Shown here one piece after another: positions 1 to 14,029 of a DNA stretch of 64,000 nucleotides. The position numbers and the translations under genes were made by a program. Positions within the stretch are counted from its first letter, which is position 1; each line of letters begins with the position of its first letter. The notes under the pieces are model-generated. The model ran no database searches. It was not told the origin of the DNA and saw only the letters and a program-made list of their open reading frames with translations. The stretch is taken from NCBI GenBank assembly GCA_003640385.1, contig RCAB01000359.1:1-64000 (forward strand), written 5' to 3'. The DNA comes from Setaria digitata. Lineage: Eukaryota > Nematoda > Chromadorea > Rhabditida > Setariidae.

Positions 1-1712
1 TTTCGAAAGTTCTATTAATCTAAACTCAGTGAGAAAGAGTTAGATGGCAAGGAGAAAAATAATTGTTTGCATTTCTTTCTTCTTTGTTGGCGGAAAGGAC
101 ATGATTGAAAAAAGAAAAAAGAAAAAAAAATTTGCAATGAGCTGTGAAGGCCTTTCCGTTTAATTTTTCAAAGACTATAAGTTGGAAATTTTACGTCATA
201 TCATTTCCTTTTTCTTCTGTAATTTTGCGCGCAATTTTCGCTTCTTATTTGTAATAATTAAACTGGCAACAATAGGAATTTATCAATTTAATTAGGTTAG
301 AAGAATTTATATTTCTGAATTCGATTGCATCAATGAGCAGTCCTGAATGATTTATCCTTAGATTCTTGATTTATTAAAATTGAAATACAGAGCAGCATTT
401 CTAAGAGTGAAATTTCTGCACTGTAAAACAGATTTTAGCTTATGAAACTTTTTGTAAATTGAAATGTATAGATTAGTGTGTGGTTGGTTACCTTTTTTAA
501 AATACTTTAATATTTGCTTTGATTTCTATCATTAATTTGTGCAATTCAAATTTTCTTTACTCTAATATTTTTAATTTCATTTTGATTCCTGCTACAAATT
601 TCAATACTTTTACATTTCATATAACCTATTACGCGTTACTTTCATCATATTGCACTTCAATTCATACACTTACTCCACCATGTCCTGTCACATCTATTTG
701 TTTTAATTTCTCGTAAATTTTTGATCTCATTTAAATTATGTTTGATTTTATCGGAGAAAAAAAAAAATCTCTGCCATATTTTCTTGTGTCCACTTGATTT
801 CAAATTCCTATCAATACTCGCCTGTTATTTTTCTTTTTTTTTTTTTTTAATAAATTCAATATAATTTAAAATTTATAACAACCTGATAATTATCCATCCT
901 TCCACTTCGCTTACTCGGACATATTTCTGCTTAGATAGTATCATCATGATTCCTGTTCCTGATCAAGTATGTATACAAAAGCTAATAAAATATAGACAAA
1001 AAATCAATTTTATTCCAAAAATGGTACAAAACCACAGTTTTGTCCTACTTTGTCATTGAAATCAGCACATTTAATCATTCATGTGACACCGATTTCGAGT
1101 TGCTCTCATTTTTCCGCATTATTATTTTTATAATTATCTTTTTTTTTTTTTTTTTTGGACGAATCACAAAAATTGTTTCGTATTTTGAGGAGTATATTAC
1201 AAAATGTATTTATTTGTCATTTCTATTTAACACAAAATGATCGTTCTTTTCTTAACCAATGATAAGAGTTGTTGTAGGAAACGAAAGTTTTACATATAAA
1301 TAAATTCTTCAAATTTATTATTTCGAGACTATTTCAATAAAATTCATGTAAGCTATTCATATCACCTTTTTTTTTTTTTGATTTTAGAACTAATGATTAA
1401 ATTGGTAAATGAAATGTGTTTGCATGTGTGGTTGTGGTGAAAAGAAAGACGAAAAAATTTGAATGACTCAATTAGAATGAGAAATTTAATGGATGATTCG
1501 AATAACAAATGAATTTCTAATAAAATAAAATGAATTATTAAATTGCAGAAATAATTTGAACTAAAAAAAATAACCTTTCTTTGTGAAATTAAGCTGCTAA
1601 TTCCTTCTTCAAGCCATCTATCTCATTTATTAAAGCAAACCATCGCATTTTTTTTTTTTTTTTTTAATTAAACAAATCTGAACGATGCTCTAATAATCTT
1701 TCAAAAGAGTTA

Positions 1713-1745
<33 letters not shown>

Positions 1746-4302
1746 AAGAAACACCAGTTAATTATTCACATATATAAATATCTTTTTATTGGACAGCAAA
1801 GTTAATTAAAAGATTCGTTTTGTGGAGTGAATTATATACAAACTGTCTTTTATGAAAGCAATAATAAAAGCATATATTTTAATTTTCATTTTTTTTTTCA
1901 TGATTTTTTTTTCTTTTTTTAATTTTCATGATTTTACATAGGTACATGTACATTTTGAGAAGCATTTTCATTAGACAGTATGTGACATCTACCAAAATTG
2001 ATAAATTTATTTCTCTTTCCTTTCTTACTAAAATGATTTCACCAATCTATAGCATCAAAGTAACTTCATAAGTGATCAAAATTTTTAGTTCTTTTCAGTT
2101 CTTATATCTAGCTATTAGATCGAAAAAAGTTCCAAATCTGAGCTTTAATCCATCAAGTAAAGCTGCTTAGTTAGCTAAGCTTTTCATTCGGAATTATGAG
2201 CCGAACAAGCATATACTCATGATAAAACAAAGACAAGCGAGAAAAAAAGATTAACTATTTGTGAAATGAATTAATTATTAATTATTCGTGTAATCAATCC
2301 ATCGAATTATTGACGGCCTCCAAATAGCAGTGCATGTGATCCATCGAATTATTAATGACAGCAACAACACTACTGGATTAGCACTAAAATTAATTAGGAA
2401 ATTGACCTGGGAGACAAAGAAAAAGGAATATATAATTGCATTTTCAGGCCTTTTGACACTTCACCGTCTCAGTTCTTTAAATAAAACTAAATTTATAAAC
2501 AAAAGAAATTAAAATTGAAATGCACATAGAAATGGAAAATTTATGCATTAAAATTTGTTGTTTTGTTAGAAATTAAGAAAAAAAAAAAGAATTAGCATTG
2601 CTCCATTATGGTAATATTATTTCAAATTCCAAAAAAAAAAAAAAAAAATGATCAAGCTATAACTGAGGAATTCTCCAATAATTTAATTTGCATCTCAAAA
2701 ATTATTCTGAATTTCGAGATTCTTTTCTAACAATTTAAATAAAAACAAAATTAATGAACGAAGAAATTTCGTTTATTTCCTTTTTTTTTTTCCATTAAAG
2801 CAATATTCTAAAAATCAGAAATCAAGAGGAAAAAAAAAAAGTAAAAATTTTTTTTTTTTTTGCCTAACAGTCAAAAATATTTTCGCATTTCTTTTTGTCT
2901 TCTTCCAAAATAATGATCGAAAATGTCCACCATACTCCTCTAATACTCTCCAAAAAATGGAACCCATTTTAAAGTGCACCATCGTCACATAATTTATGAC
3001 AACTGTTTGGAGAGATAATATTTGACAATGTGTAAATGAACAGGAATGAATTGATTTTCAGTAGTGCTTCTGCTATGAGAGAGCGTCAAATATTTGGAAA
3101 TTTCTACTATTTTTTTTCCTTTTTTCTTTTTTTTTTTGCAAATTTCATCAAGTTTTATATTGCTATAATTTAAGTAGAGTTTATTATTTATTTTCTTTAT
3201 GATTTAAAAAAAAAAAAAAGTTTCAAATAAATATGGTACTAAACCTTTTATACGATTCATTTAGCTACACACTGTTTTAAAATTAAGAATTTTGGAAGAA
3301 TTTTTTTTTAAGCGTTAAAAGTAAAAATGATTCAAGTGATTGATAGATGAACTATTTGATGATGCTTTTTTCTTTGTCAAAAATTTGATTCGATTCATGA
3401 CTGCATTCAACATACATTCATTTCATCATTGCATATTGGATCAGCTAATCTTTTTATCATTTTATGCTATTTGGTTAATGCTCTTATCATTTTTATCATG
3501 GTTTAAAAAAAAGTCTTATGCAAAAATGATATTTGATGTTTTACAGAAAGAATTTGTCATTTTCTTTCTTCTAAGTAAATAAGAAAATCTCAACTCTAAC
3601 AATTCTTTCGTGGCGATTTTTCAAACCACCGAGTTCATTTTTATTTTCATAATTATCGAATTTTATTGCTGATACAGTAGTGCTAAATTTGATTTCATTT
3701 TAAATTTCAATATTTTTAGAAATAATAAAATATTTGTAGTTAACGTGCCGTAAAATACTCCTTTAGAATTGTAACTCTTTAGCATTTTCAATCTATATCA
3801 TATTAGATCATATGGAAATAAATAATTTTAATAATATTTGAGCTTTCAGAATGATTTTTTTTCTAATCTGTCTAATAAGAGGCGTCTCATTATTCAGTAA
3901 TATAGTTTATTCATTTTTGTCACACAAAAGAAATCTTCCCGATAGAGAAAAAAATCATTTTCTTCAAATACTAAATTCGATTCCATTTCAAGTGTCCCGT
4001 TCCCACTAGCTCTTACTTTAATTTTTACGATTTTCCTGTTATGTGATTAATAATGGTAGATTTTTATATGATTTTTACTATAAATTTTGAATTGATTAAA
4101 ATCTGTAAAGGATTGTGTTAATTAAATGAACATTTGCTTCGTTTAGAAACGTTGAAATTGTGCTTGAAGAGATTAGCAAGCAACTTTTATCATTGACTAA
4201 TATTGTTCACTGAAACTAATTAAGGAATCAATTGACGAAGGAAAGTTTCGATATGAGAAAGTGAAAGGTTTGTGAAGTTAAAGATCAGCAACAGTCTTAT
4301 TG

Positions 4303-4333
<31 letters not shown>

Positions 4334-4527
4334 CTAGTTTCTTTTGGCACTTAACAAGATGATGAAGAAAATGAGAAAACCAAAATTAGTCTGTTTGCTT
4401 TTCATTCATTTTCACAAAATATTTCATTTTTTTTTTCTTCCTGTTTACGGTTGATAACAAAGTATTTCACAAAAAGTTTGAAATAACTTAAAATTAAAAT
4501 GAATACAGTAGCATTGCTAGAAAGAGA
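1..4527. other. non-coding AT-rich stretch
   Basis: No exon with convincing splice sites and coding character was found on either strand. The stretch is full of T and A homopolymers; runs of ten or more occur around 1140, 1650, 1720, 2630, 2850 and 4310. An open frame at 3340-3582 (+) is hydrophobic and low in complexity and looks like chance. The stretch may hold the promoter of the gene starting at 4528. Confidence 0.5.
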
Positions 4528-6650
4528 ATGAGAAATTCAATTCGATTTCTCTTCATTACTATTGTTGTCACAATTTGGTTACCGCAAATTCTTCACGGTA
4601 CAACAAGAGTGGTTCGTGCCGAAGGACGAATTCAGATTACGAAAAATAATAAGTATGATTTTAATTATACTTCATTACAATTTGTTATAAATGTATTTCA
4701 GTATAAAAGAGAATAATATCGAAATCGATGAGGCAATTTAGTGGAATCATTTCTAATTTTTTATTTTTTTTGTCTTCAAAATAAGTAAAAAATTTAACGA
4801 CTGTATTTGTAATTTCTTGTTGAATAATTTGCTGGCGTTAAGAAATAATGAATTAAATGAAATGCAATTGTTTATTGAGCAGGAAAGCTTTGAATGAATG
4901 AATGAAACGGTTCCTTTCCTTTCCGATGTAATTCAAAAGAAGCCAATACAGTCGAGGAAAATTGATATGTTGTCTGATACTTTGAAGAAACGCAAATTTG
5001 ATAATTATTTTTGCATGTTTCGTTACTGTATTCAATTCCTTCATTTAATTTTTTATTTAATTTCAATAGGCTATCTATGCCTCTGAGAATTATTGGTAAA
5101 TCGAGAATGAGGTAATAGAAAATTGAAGTGATCGTGAGATAGGAAGAAAAAACGAGTTTTCTATGGAATAAAAAAGAAGAGATTGTGCATCGCTTGAACA
5201 TTTGGAGAATTCCATACAAAAATTTCGATTTCTATCAAATTAATTGAATTTTCCACCAAATTGAGTACTTCTCTCTTTTTTTAAGATAGAAGAAAAGAAA
5301 AAAAATACTTTCGCAGGTATTACATTATTCTGGAAATTGAAACCTATTCTCCTTAATCAATTCCAGTCATGCAGTGCAGTTTCGTATTCCGGAATACTTT
5401 GATCTCAGAGGTGAAAAGCTTAATTCATTAATGGAAATGCTGAAAGAACGCACCAAAATGTTGCACGAAAATGAGGTGATAGATAATTTTCATCAAGTTT
5501 TTTTCTTTTTTTTTGTTCTATCATTTATATTTTTTGCCAGTTATTCTTTTTGAATTTCAAAAAATTTGATCACAAATGTAGTCGAATAAAGTTGAAAGTA
5601 TGAATAACCTCAAATGAATCATAATTTAATTAATTTAGAAATATCTTTATAATATGAAAAAACTTTGTGAAAAAAAAAAGCTTCCCTTCTCTTTCCCGAG
5701 CGATCGTTTTGTCCTTGAAAACACTTGACAATTTATTTTTTATTTTTACCTTTTCTTCTTTTGATCTTAATAATTATTCAGATGAAGCGGAATGAAATAC
5801 ACAAGCAGTGCTTGTGGCTATTTAAAATTATACTTCCAGCATACGCATTGGCATCCATTGTTTGGATCATTGTGAATATTATCGTTTATCAATGGTTAAT
5901 TATTCGTTGTTTTTTTTTTTTAAATCATTTTTAAATCAATAAGCTACGAAAGTTTTCAATTTTACCAAGAAACTTTTAAGACAAATAGAGTGAGAGAGAG
6001 AGAGAGAAAAAAAAGGTAATTTTATAAACTTGATATCAAATATGAAAGAAGCGAAGATTGATAAATAAATGATTATTGACTTATCAGTTTCCATTCTATC
6101 AGATTCATTTTCATGTTGGCCAAAAAATGTTGCAAATTGACGGATTATTTAAGTCTGTTAGGTGTAAAATTAAGATTGTGAAATTTTTGCACATTTAATT
6201 GTAATTGTATATAAAAGAACTTTTGCAGGCAAAGGCATAAATTGGAAAGTAGCGGTGAAGCGAATAGTTTTAATCGAAATCAAGAAAGAGAGTTAGTTTT
6301 AGAAAATGCGAAATTATAGAAAGTTCAAACAATTTTAGAAATGTGATAATTAATAGAAAGTAATTTCTATAACATAGAAATGTTATAGACGTTTATTGGA
6401 ACGATACAATCAGATTCCATCAGCGGATCNCAATGAAGAGAAATGTTATAGACGTTTATTGGAACGATACAATCAGATTCCATCAGCGGATCTACCGTTC
6501 ACCAATCGTTCAACTTCACCGATCACAGAACTGAATTGTGGAAGTAATCTGAACGATACATCAGTTCATTCTTCATTTGAAGCTAATCGTGCACGTGTGG
6601 AAGCAATTCTGAAGCGTAACAATGAACCACAGTTCATGAGGAGAATTTGA
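4528..6650 (+). CDS. putative single-pass membrane protein, 5 exons, about 207 aa, unrecognised
   Basis: Exons at 4528-4652, 5367-5475, 5782-5894, 6229-6295 and 6441-6650 join in frame through GT-AG introns to give 207 codons plus a stop. The first exon encodes a basic N-end and a hydrophobic run (about residues 5-24) that could be a signal peptide or anchor. Exon 3 encodes a clear transmembrane helix (about residues 90-114) after a short charged stretch. The last exon is hydrophilic, with an ERYNQIPSADLPF segment and several Ser/Thr/Asn, probably a cytosolic or extracellular tail. I do not recognise the family. The start of exon 5 is duplicated around a single N at 6430 (copies 6376-6429 and 6439-6492). 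The real gene probably has one copy with its acceptor at 6377. The final intron relies on the donor at 6296, which keeps the frame. Confidence 0.6.
6376..6492 (+). repeat. 54-bp exact duplication around a single N
   Basis: Positions 6376-6429 and 6439-6492 are the same sequence, separated by N at 6430 and eight other bases. The copy covers the start of a coding exon. Three other single Ns in the window lie beside repeated sequence, so an unmerged contig overlap is the simplest reading. Confidence 0.85.
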
Positions 6651-9600
6651 AGTTTTTGAAATAATTTCATTTTTATACTTGTTGAATTGACAGATTTCAT
6701 TTGGGAAATTCAGTGGAAACAGTTTTATTTCAGTAATTTTTCAATAGAACAATAATTAAATTCTAATTACTAGAATGGAATAGAATGGACTGAGGTAGAA
6801 TTTGATTTGAATTGAAAGCTTTTAATTCAATGATCAAATAGATCAATCAATTCAACAATTTTTTGCCACTTTCCATTGCTCAAAGTTATAGATGATCAAA
6901 TTGTATATAAATTTCGTTCAATTAATTAGATATAATTATTCAGTTTTATTTCCATTGGATGGAAACCAATTAAAAAATATCAAAACTGCATAATGCTTTT
7001 ACCTTTTAAACACGATAATAATGCATCAGACTAATAAAGAGGTCGAAACTTTTGCTCTTCATCATTCAACTGAAACTTCCAAACACCTAACTCCAATGTC
7101 ACAATGTTCAAAAAGATCATTCATTAATTATCCAAACCATCCTCTATTATTTGCAGGTAATATGGCAATTATATAGACACATGCTCAAGCATTTTCAAAA
7201 TTTGACGAATTCGTGTGACAAAAAAAAATTAATCAAACCACAAATTGTACTCCAAAGGATAGTTAATGGAGGAAAATGAAAGACTTAGTTGGATTAGTTG
7301 AAGATATTTTTGAATAGCATTGTAGTAAAATTTCGATCTAACTAGTGAAATCAAACGAAAGAAAAAAATTGCATTAAAATTAGAATCTCAAAATTTCGGA
7401 ATTTTAGCCATACTGATGCAGATTTAATTAGTCCAATTAAGCAGAAAAATTTCAAAGTTTGAGAACGTTTTCTGCAAACATTACTCCTTGGTACATTTTA
7501 GCCATTACTTATGCTCGATATGATAACTCTTATCAGTCCCAGTTGAAACAGACCAAAAATATGGTAAACTGTCGTCTACTTGGGGAAGTGAACTTAAGTT
7601 TCATAATCTGAGTTAGTTTGATATATAAGACAAAGATAACAATCATATTTAATTGTTTTTCACTTAATTAGGAGAAATCTCTATTTGGTTGTAAAATAAT
7701 AGCAACTAATGAGATGAAGCTTTAAGATAATGTAATTAATTAATTATGCTAATGACTCTGTGCTGATAACACTTATTCATGTGGTTCCAATCACTTTTTT
7801 TTCATTCTTAAAACATATCAAGATGAATATGTGAAATTTGCGAATCAATTAAATAAGGCTTATTATTAATTAACAAAAAACAAGGTGCAGTAAAAAATAC
7901 ACAGGTAAGCATAATGTTGAAGTACGGTGATACCTTTTTTTCACCCCTGGTGACCTTGCTTTCTCATTCATTATTCTCATCTCAGCTTAATCTTCCAGAT
8001 CTTTCTAGAACCATCCAGGAAGCCCCATATTAGTCCATTAGTTTTCTGCTGCCTGAGTTTTTTCTATACGCTTCCTTAGTTCAGTTAAGCCTCCTAGTGT
8101 GACCTTTATTCGATCCATCTCTGATCAGGAACTGAACAGCATCCTAGCTTCCACACAGAACACTTGCAATAGATCCTGGAAAGTGAGCCATTCGTTCTCG
8201 ATTGAACTAGCCAATAGAAGTTTTGCAAGCAATCTCTACAAATTTAAAACTTTGCAGAAAGTTAAGATCAGTGGAAATGATTATAATTCTGCACTGATCA
8301 ATGATAGTGATCGCAGTTTATGTTAGTTAGTGCAAATAATTGTAGTTTTGCTGATCATTGTCTGCACTGTTCGTTGTTGTAATAATTGCAATTCAATATT
8401 GTTCAGTGGATATGATCGTAACTGTTCAGTCCAAGTGATTATAACTTTTGCATTCTATTAAATTAATGAATAGATATTATCGGAAAAACAAAAATCTACT
8501 GGTTTTTTAATGTATGATAAAGGTATCTTGAGTTAATTTGCATTTGGAAGGCAGCTCTTGTTAAGCATTAAGCCGAAATAAATGAATTAAAATCAAAGAA
8601 ATGATATCAAATTACAAATTAAATAAATATTTGAGTGACTCAAGACTGAGGCAAATCTTCTGAATGTCTAAAAACAATGAACAAAAATTTGCTTTAGAAT
8701 AACTGTTTACATTAAAATTTCAAGGTTTTTCCCTAAACTGAGGCAGAAAAATTTGCGCTACTTATTGTTTACCTTTTTGCAAGTTCATAAATTATTGAGG
8801 AGCTTATTAGAAGCAATAAGTAACCATGTGAAAGTGATGATAAAATGCATTTTAGTTACCAGAAATGCATTATTAAATTTAGACGAACGAAAAGGCATAT
8901 AGCAACTTGATGCAATTTATGTTCCCTAATAAGTTTCATGCTTTCAATAATTAAAATTAATCATATTTTGCCAGTGATTTCGTAAGAAAAATAAGTTGTC
9001 AATTAGCATTTCCATGGATTTCCTCCCTTGTAGTGAATAAAAAAACCTCCGAATCTTGCAATATTAGTTAATTACTTTCATTTTGTGACTCTTGCAGGCG
9101 AATTTGTTGATAATTCGTCGGAAATTACTTTGTCAAATGTTTCAAAAATTTACAACTTGCTATTGAGAATAATTATCAGTTTCCATGAAGCAATAGGCTG
9201 TAGCTAATTTGTAATTAATTACTGTGATAGATGTTATGAAATCATAAAACTGGGAGAATTCTAATTATCTGTAGGTTTATCGACAATGAGCCGATGAGGC
9301 ATAACTCTTTGTGCCGAGAATTGCAATGATAAAGTGATAACTATTAGCTATCATATCAAATTCTCATTTATACCATAATTGGCATTAAAAAACTTTGCAA
9401 TTAGTGTTATTTTAATGATCTTACTACAAAATAAACAATACTTTCTTGATAATTTTTATTTTAATTAATCATATAAAATAAATCATTTAAAGTAATTTAA
9501 GATGACTGTCACAGGTGCTAAGTAGTCATCTTACCTGAAACTTCACAGAAGTAATTATCAATAATTTACATGAAAATTGAAGGAGCAATTCTTCTTTCAT

Positions 9601-12600
9601 AGTGCTATTGGCAATACCATACTATCAGCAATGTTGCATGATAAGATGATTTAAAACACTACAGGTGGCCGTGTCCCTTATGCATGCAACATTTGTCTTA
9701 CAGTTGCACTATCACTGATCATGCGGTTACTGACGTGAGAGAAGTTGAAAAGTTAAAAAGATGATTTTTATCAGTAGGCAATAGTTGAAGGTGTTGTTTT
9801 TATCAGCAGCCAGCAATTGAAGGTGTCGTTTTTATCAGCAGCCAGCAATTGAAGGTATTGTTTTTATCAGCAGCTAGTAATTAAAGGTGTGCTTTTCACC
9901 AGCAGGCGGGAATTAAAGACNATTGTTTTTATCAGCAGCTAGTAATTAAAGGTGTGCTTTTCACCAGCAGACGGGAATTAAAGACCTTTATTGGCAGCTA
10001 AAAATTTAATTTTTTTTTTCCATTTTTAATCGGATGATAGAATATAATATGACAAGAATATTTATGTTGTGATTTTTTTTCCTAATGCAATAGCAGTGAA
10101 TGCGAAGATAACACAAATTAGAATTCAGTCCACTTTAAAATTTGATAAATGAATAATGGAAGGGAATCTAAATAAATCTTTGTCAATGCTAATAGATTTG
10201 CAAAAAAAAAAAAAAAAAATATTAAAAACTGGGCTATTATTTTGGTGATAAAACAATGACAAGTAATTTAGTGACTAGTAATTATTTTCTTAAATATGAT
10301 TTGATAGTTAATTAATGTGCAGTCTAACAAATGAAAAAATTTGTCTAACAATTAAATTATATATTCCTAGCTTAGGAAGTTTATTTTCGTTTCAGCTCCA
10401 GTTCACTTAACTAATTTCCTAATTAACCGGTGATTGCATAATACCTGTTCTCGCTGTAAAGCTGCCTCTCTTTTTTAATCTTATAAAGAATGGATTTGAA
10501 CCAATTGAATTTAAATTAGTTTAAATTTAAATTTCAATGAGCATCGGCTTCTTGATACCAATTCTGTAAAAATTCTAAAAAATATTAGTTTATGGCGATA
10601 TACAGGGTTTTTTTAAAGAGTAGAGAAAAAAGAAATCTTCAACATCTTTGATCAAATCATCTTGAATCAATCACATCGATCATATCAGATATCGTCACTG
10701 ATCATTCTTATTCTTTAGAATTCATCTTTCACCTCTTGGAATGCAATTCAAAAAGCAATGAACGCTTAAATAACTGTCATATAATTCAGTCAAAAAAAAA
10801 AAAAAAAATCCAAATTTCAGCTGTGATTGTTTGAAATTTCTTGAAAATTACTTAATTTCAATAACTGAAAATAGATGTAGTGAAGAAGTGAAAGCTGCAG
10901 ATTTGAAAATGATTATTTTGGGTGATAAGTTGAATTTCAAATTGTCGAATGAATCATTTGAAAAGTTTAACACTAAGTAAAGTTTTATGTTGTAGCTCTT
11001 TTTATCACGAAATAGCAATTAGCGCTGCAAAGTGAAAAATTTTAACTTCAACAACAAAAAGTATAAAATGACAATGGAAGAATCAAAAAAAAAAAAAATT
11101 TATAAAGTAAAATGTTTGTATTAAAGAAATTATGAAACTTTGTGACTAATTGATTTTACAGGGCAATCATTGATTTGCTATAAACATCAATCATTTTCAG
11201 ATGCAATTGTTCTGAAGGAGACAAAATTTACTTATTTTCGAAAACAACCATTTCACCGGGAAGAATAATTCTAGTTACTAACAAAAAGGGACTGAAAACT
11301 TTATGAATTTTATTTTTTTTTTACTTTTAATTCATAAAATATTACAGTAAGTGGCGTTTTCATTTTTGGACACAATTTCATGATAAAACAATAAAATTAG
11401 TCTATTTTAAAGATTTGCATAACAGCTGATATGGCAGTATTTCAAAATATAGGAGAAGGCTGTGAACTAGAAAAAATTTTTATTTTTTTGGTTTCAAATT
11501 GAGGCATTAGCCAGATTTGCCAGTGGAATGAATGCATTCCTCCTAGAGTGTCTGAAAAGCTTTTTAAAACTACAAACATTTATGATATAATTCAGGATTA
11601 TTCCTCATCCAGGTTTTTGTTGGCTACTTGTTGTAGTTTGAAAAATTCATTCTGTAAAATTCTTCCTTTTTCCGGGTTAGCAAAAGAAGAATCATCGCAT
11701 TTATTAAAAATATAATAATTTTATTGTGAAATTTTTCTTCTTTTTCAGTTTAGACGATGGAAAAATAATATACTGTATTTGATTTAACTCTACTTATGTG
11801 TGTTATGATTTTTTGAAATGAATTTAGAAGCAGATAATAATCGAGGCTGTATCATCTGTCCTGGAAAATATTGCTATTACTGAAAAGGGAAATTCTATGT
11901 CAAGCGAAAATACACATAAAAAGTTTGAAATTCATTTATGAATCAATTTCAGAAGTGATAACAACAGTTTTAATCAGTTCGTTGCTGATCTCGTATGAAA
12001 CGTGTAAAATGATAAAAGTTGTGTGTAACAAAAACGTTGAACTTTGTTAAATACTCTGCTGATATCATTCAACAATTAAAATAAATTATTGGAAAAAGTA
12101 AAATGCAATTTGAAAAATTAAGCAATTAAGCATCATGTGTCATCGCTGTCAAAATATAGCAGAAATTATTTACACGACCATATCAAGTCAACAAATATAG
12201 GTCAAATGGATCATAATAATTAATTACTTCTCAACAATATTGGTTGAATACTTTCGAACTGCTCAAAAAAATTTTTTTTTACTCAATTTGATTAAATTTC
12301 AACAAGAATTTTGTAATTTTTGTCTTCAGAGTTAAACCAATTCTTTTTTTTTATTTATTAAATTATTGATTCCAACTTACATATGTGTGTTAGCTGCACA
12401 TGTTTGAATTGAATGCAAATTGATGAATTGAAGTTAATTAATAAAAACGCTGTGGAGAATGAAATTTTTTAAATTATCAAACTTCTCCTACTAACAACAA
12501 ATTCACCACTTAAAGTTAGCACAACACTTCTTGCAGTGAAAAAAATAATAATAATAAGCTATATAGAGCTATCGGCGAAGAAGTAAATCTTTTTACCATC

Positions 12601-13688
12601 GAATTCTTCCCTGAATTTTTTTTTTTTTTTTTTTTAAGTTCAGCATTCACTCATAAAACTATGGTTAGTTTTGAATAATTAATAAGATCACTTATTGATA
12701 GACTATAGACTCTTTCGCTGAAATTAATGGATTTGTAACTAACTATCTGACCGAGTACATGCACATAGATTAATTAAATTAATTGCGGGCATTCAAAATT
12801 TCAGCCAGTTAGCATGTAACCGATCACTTAATATCAACAAAGAGTGATCATTCAGTTTGATGAAAAATCGAAAAATCTGAAAAAAAGAAAAAAAAGACTG
12901 ACGTTTTTGTAAATATTTCACTTTGTATCTAAGGATCACTCACGTGAGATAACGTAAACGTCAATAATTACTGGAAACGTGGGAGTTGTAGGCTTAATGA
13001 AAAAAAAAAAAGGCATCCGTTATTATAACAAGAAGATGATTCTGAGGCATTGATTATTAAGCTATTTCAGTTTACTTATTAGTTTAACTTTTCAGGACAA
13101 TTTCTATTTATGTCTGTGCTTTTTCGCATCAAAGTAATTGTCAAAATTGAAATTTTTTTTTTTACTTAAATCAATTTATCAAAAATACAGCCATTGTAAT
13201 AAAAAAAAAGAGAAAAAAGAAAATATTATTTTCATTGGTAAGAAATTTTTTAATTTCTATGCTCTCGAGTTCAAGAACAAAATGACAGAATAGTAGTTGA
13301 ATGAAAGCAGTTAGCGTTCTTAAATTCATGATATTTTATTTTTATTTTTTTTTTTTATTCAACTAAAACAAGTTTTTAAAGTTGTAGTAGGTTTAATTAA
13401 TAGAATGTGATAGGGCGAATACTGAAATTTAAAAACATTAACAACAATTAATTATAAATTCAGCATGCGAAGTGAAGAAATTTACATTGATTGATGATGA
13501 ACTAATGCAAAATATTTAATGCATTAATTGTGTATTCAAAACTGAAATAGAAAAACATGAAATAAATAATTTCATTAATTTAATGAATTTTCTACGCATA
13601 ACACCTTTAGACGTGTAGTTTATAGAATATTATTAATTTAAACACATTTTCAATTGTACACTGTGATGAAACCTTATATAAATCATTT
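6651..13688. other. long non-coding interval
   Basis: No supported exon on either strand. It contains a somewhat less AT-rich island at about 7900-8480, including an open frame at 8099-8326 without recognisable similarity or flanking splice logic, and the minisatellite at 9760-9985. The rest is AT-rich sequence with poly-A/T tracts. Confidence 0.5.
9760..9985. repeat. 32-bp minisatellite, about 7 units
   Basis: Units begin near 9760 and then at 9793, 9825, 9857, 9889, 9922 and 9954. The period is 32 bp, broken only by the N at 9921. A typical unit carries the core TTTTTATCAGCAGC followed by an AATTGAAGGT-like end. Unit types alternate late in the array: the unit at 9889 is close to that at 9954, and the unit at 9857 is close to that at 9922. 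So the last 64 bp is either a higher-order repeat or an assembly duplication. Confidence 0.85.
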
Positions 13689-14022
13689 TCATGTCAGGAT
13701 CACCTTAAAATCATCAATTACAGTCCGAACACCATCATCATTTTCAGACTCTTCGTATGTTCCACCTTGGACTTTTAGAATAGGCTAAAAAAATTGATTT
13801 GTTTCTTAACTACTAATTTACACTTTTGCAAATTATTCTTTGAAATTTACTTCAGCAAAGTAAACAAGAAATAAAAATATGAATTAAAAAAAAAAAATGT
13901 TATCATTGCTTTTAGTTTACCTTTTTCGGAAACAAATACCACATCCAAATACTAATTGATAAACCAATCAAATAAAATCCTATCGATATGGTTAAATGGA
14001 TGTACAGCGGCATTGCCAGCAT
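13689..14022 (-). CDS. small one-helix membrane protein, 2 exons, 65 aa
   Basis: Exon 1 is 14022-13921 and exon 2 is 13784-13689. The intron has a GTAAAC donor and a T-rich TTTTTTTAG acceptor. The frame gives 65 residues. It begins MLAMPLYIH and continues as one long hydrophobic helix (about residues 4-31) ending in Trp and FPKK. A hydrophilic acidic tail with GGTYEESENDDG follows, and the protein ends in VILT. An upstream in-frame stop and an acceptor-like TTTCAG at 14030-14035, seven bases before the ATG, suggest a trans-spliced leader directly before the start. I do not recognise the protein. Other frames across exon 1 are also open, but only this frame joins cleanly to the acidic second exon. 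Confidence 0.5.
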
Positions 14023-14029
14023 TGTATAA

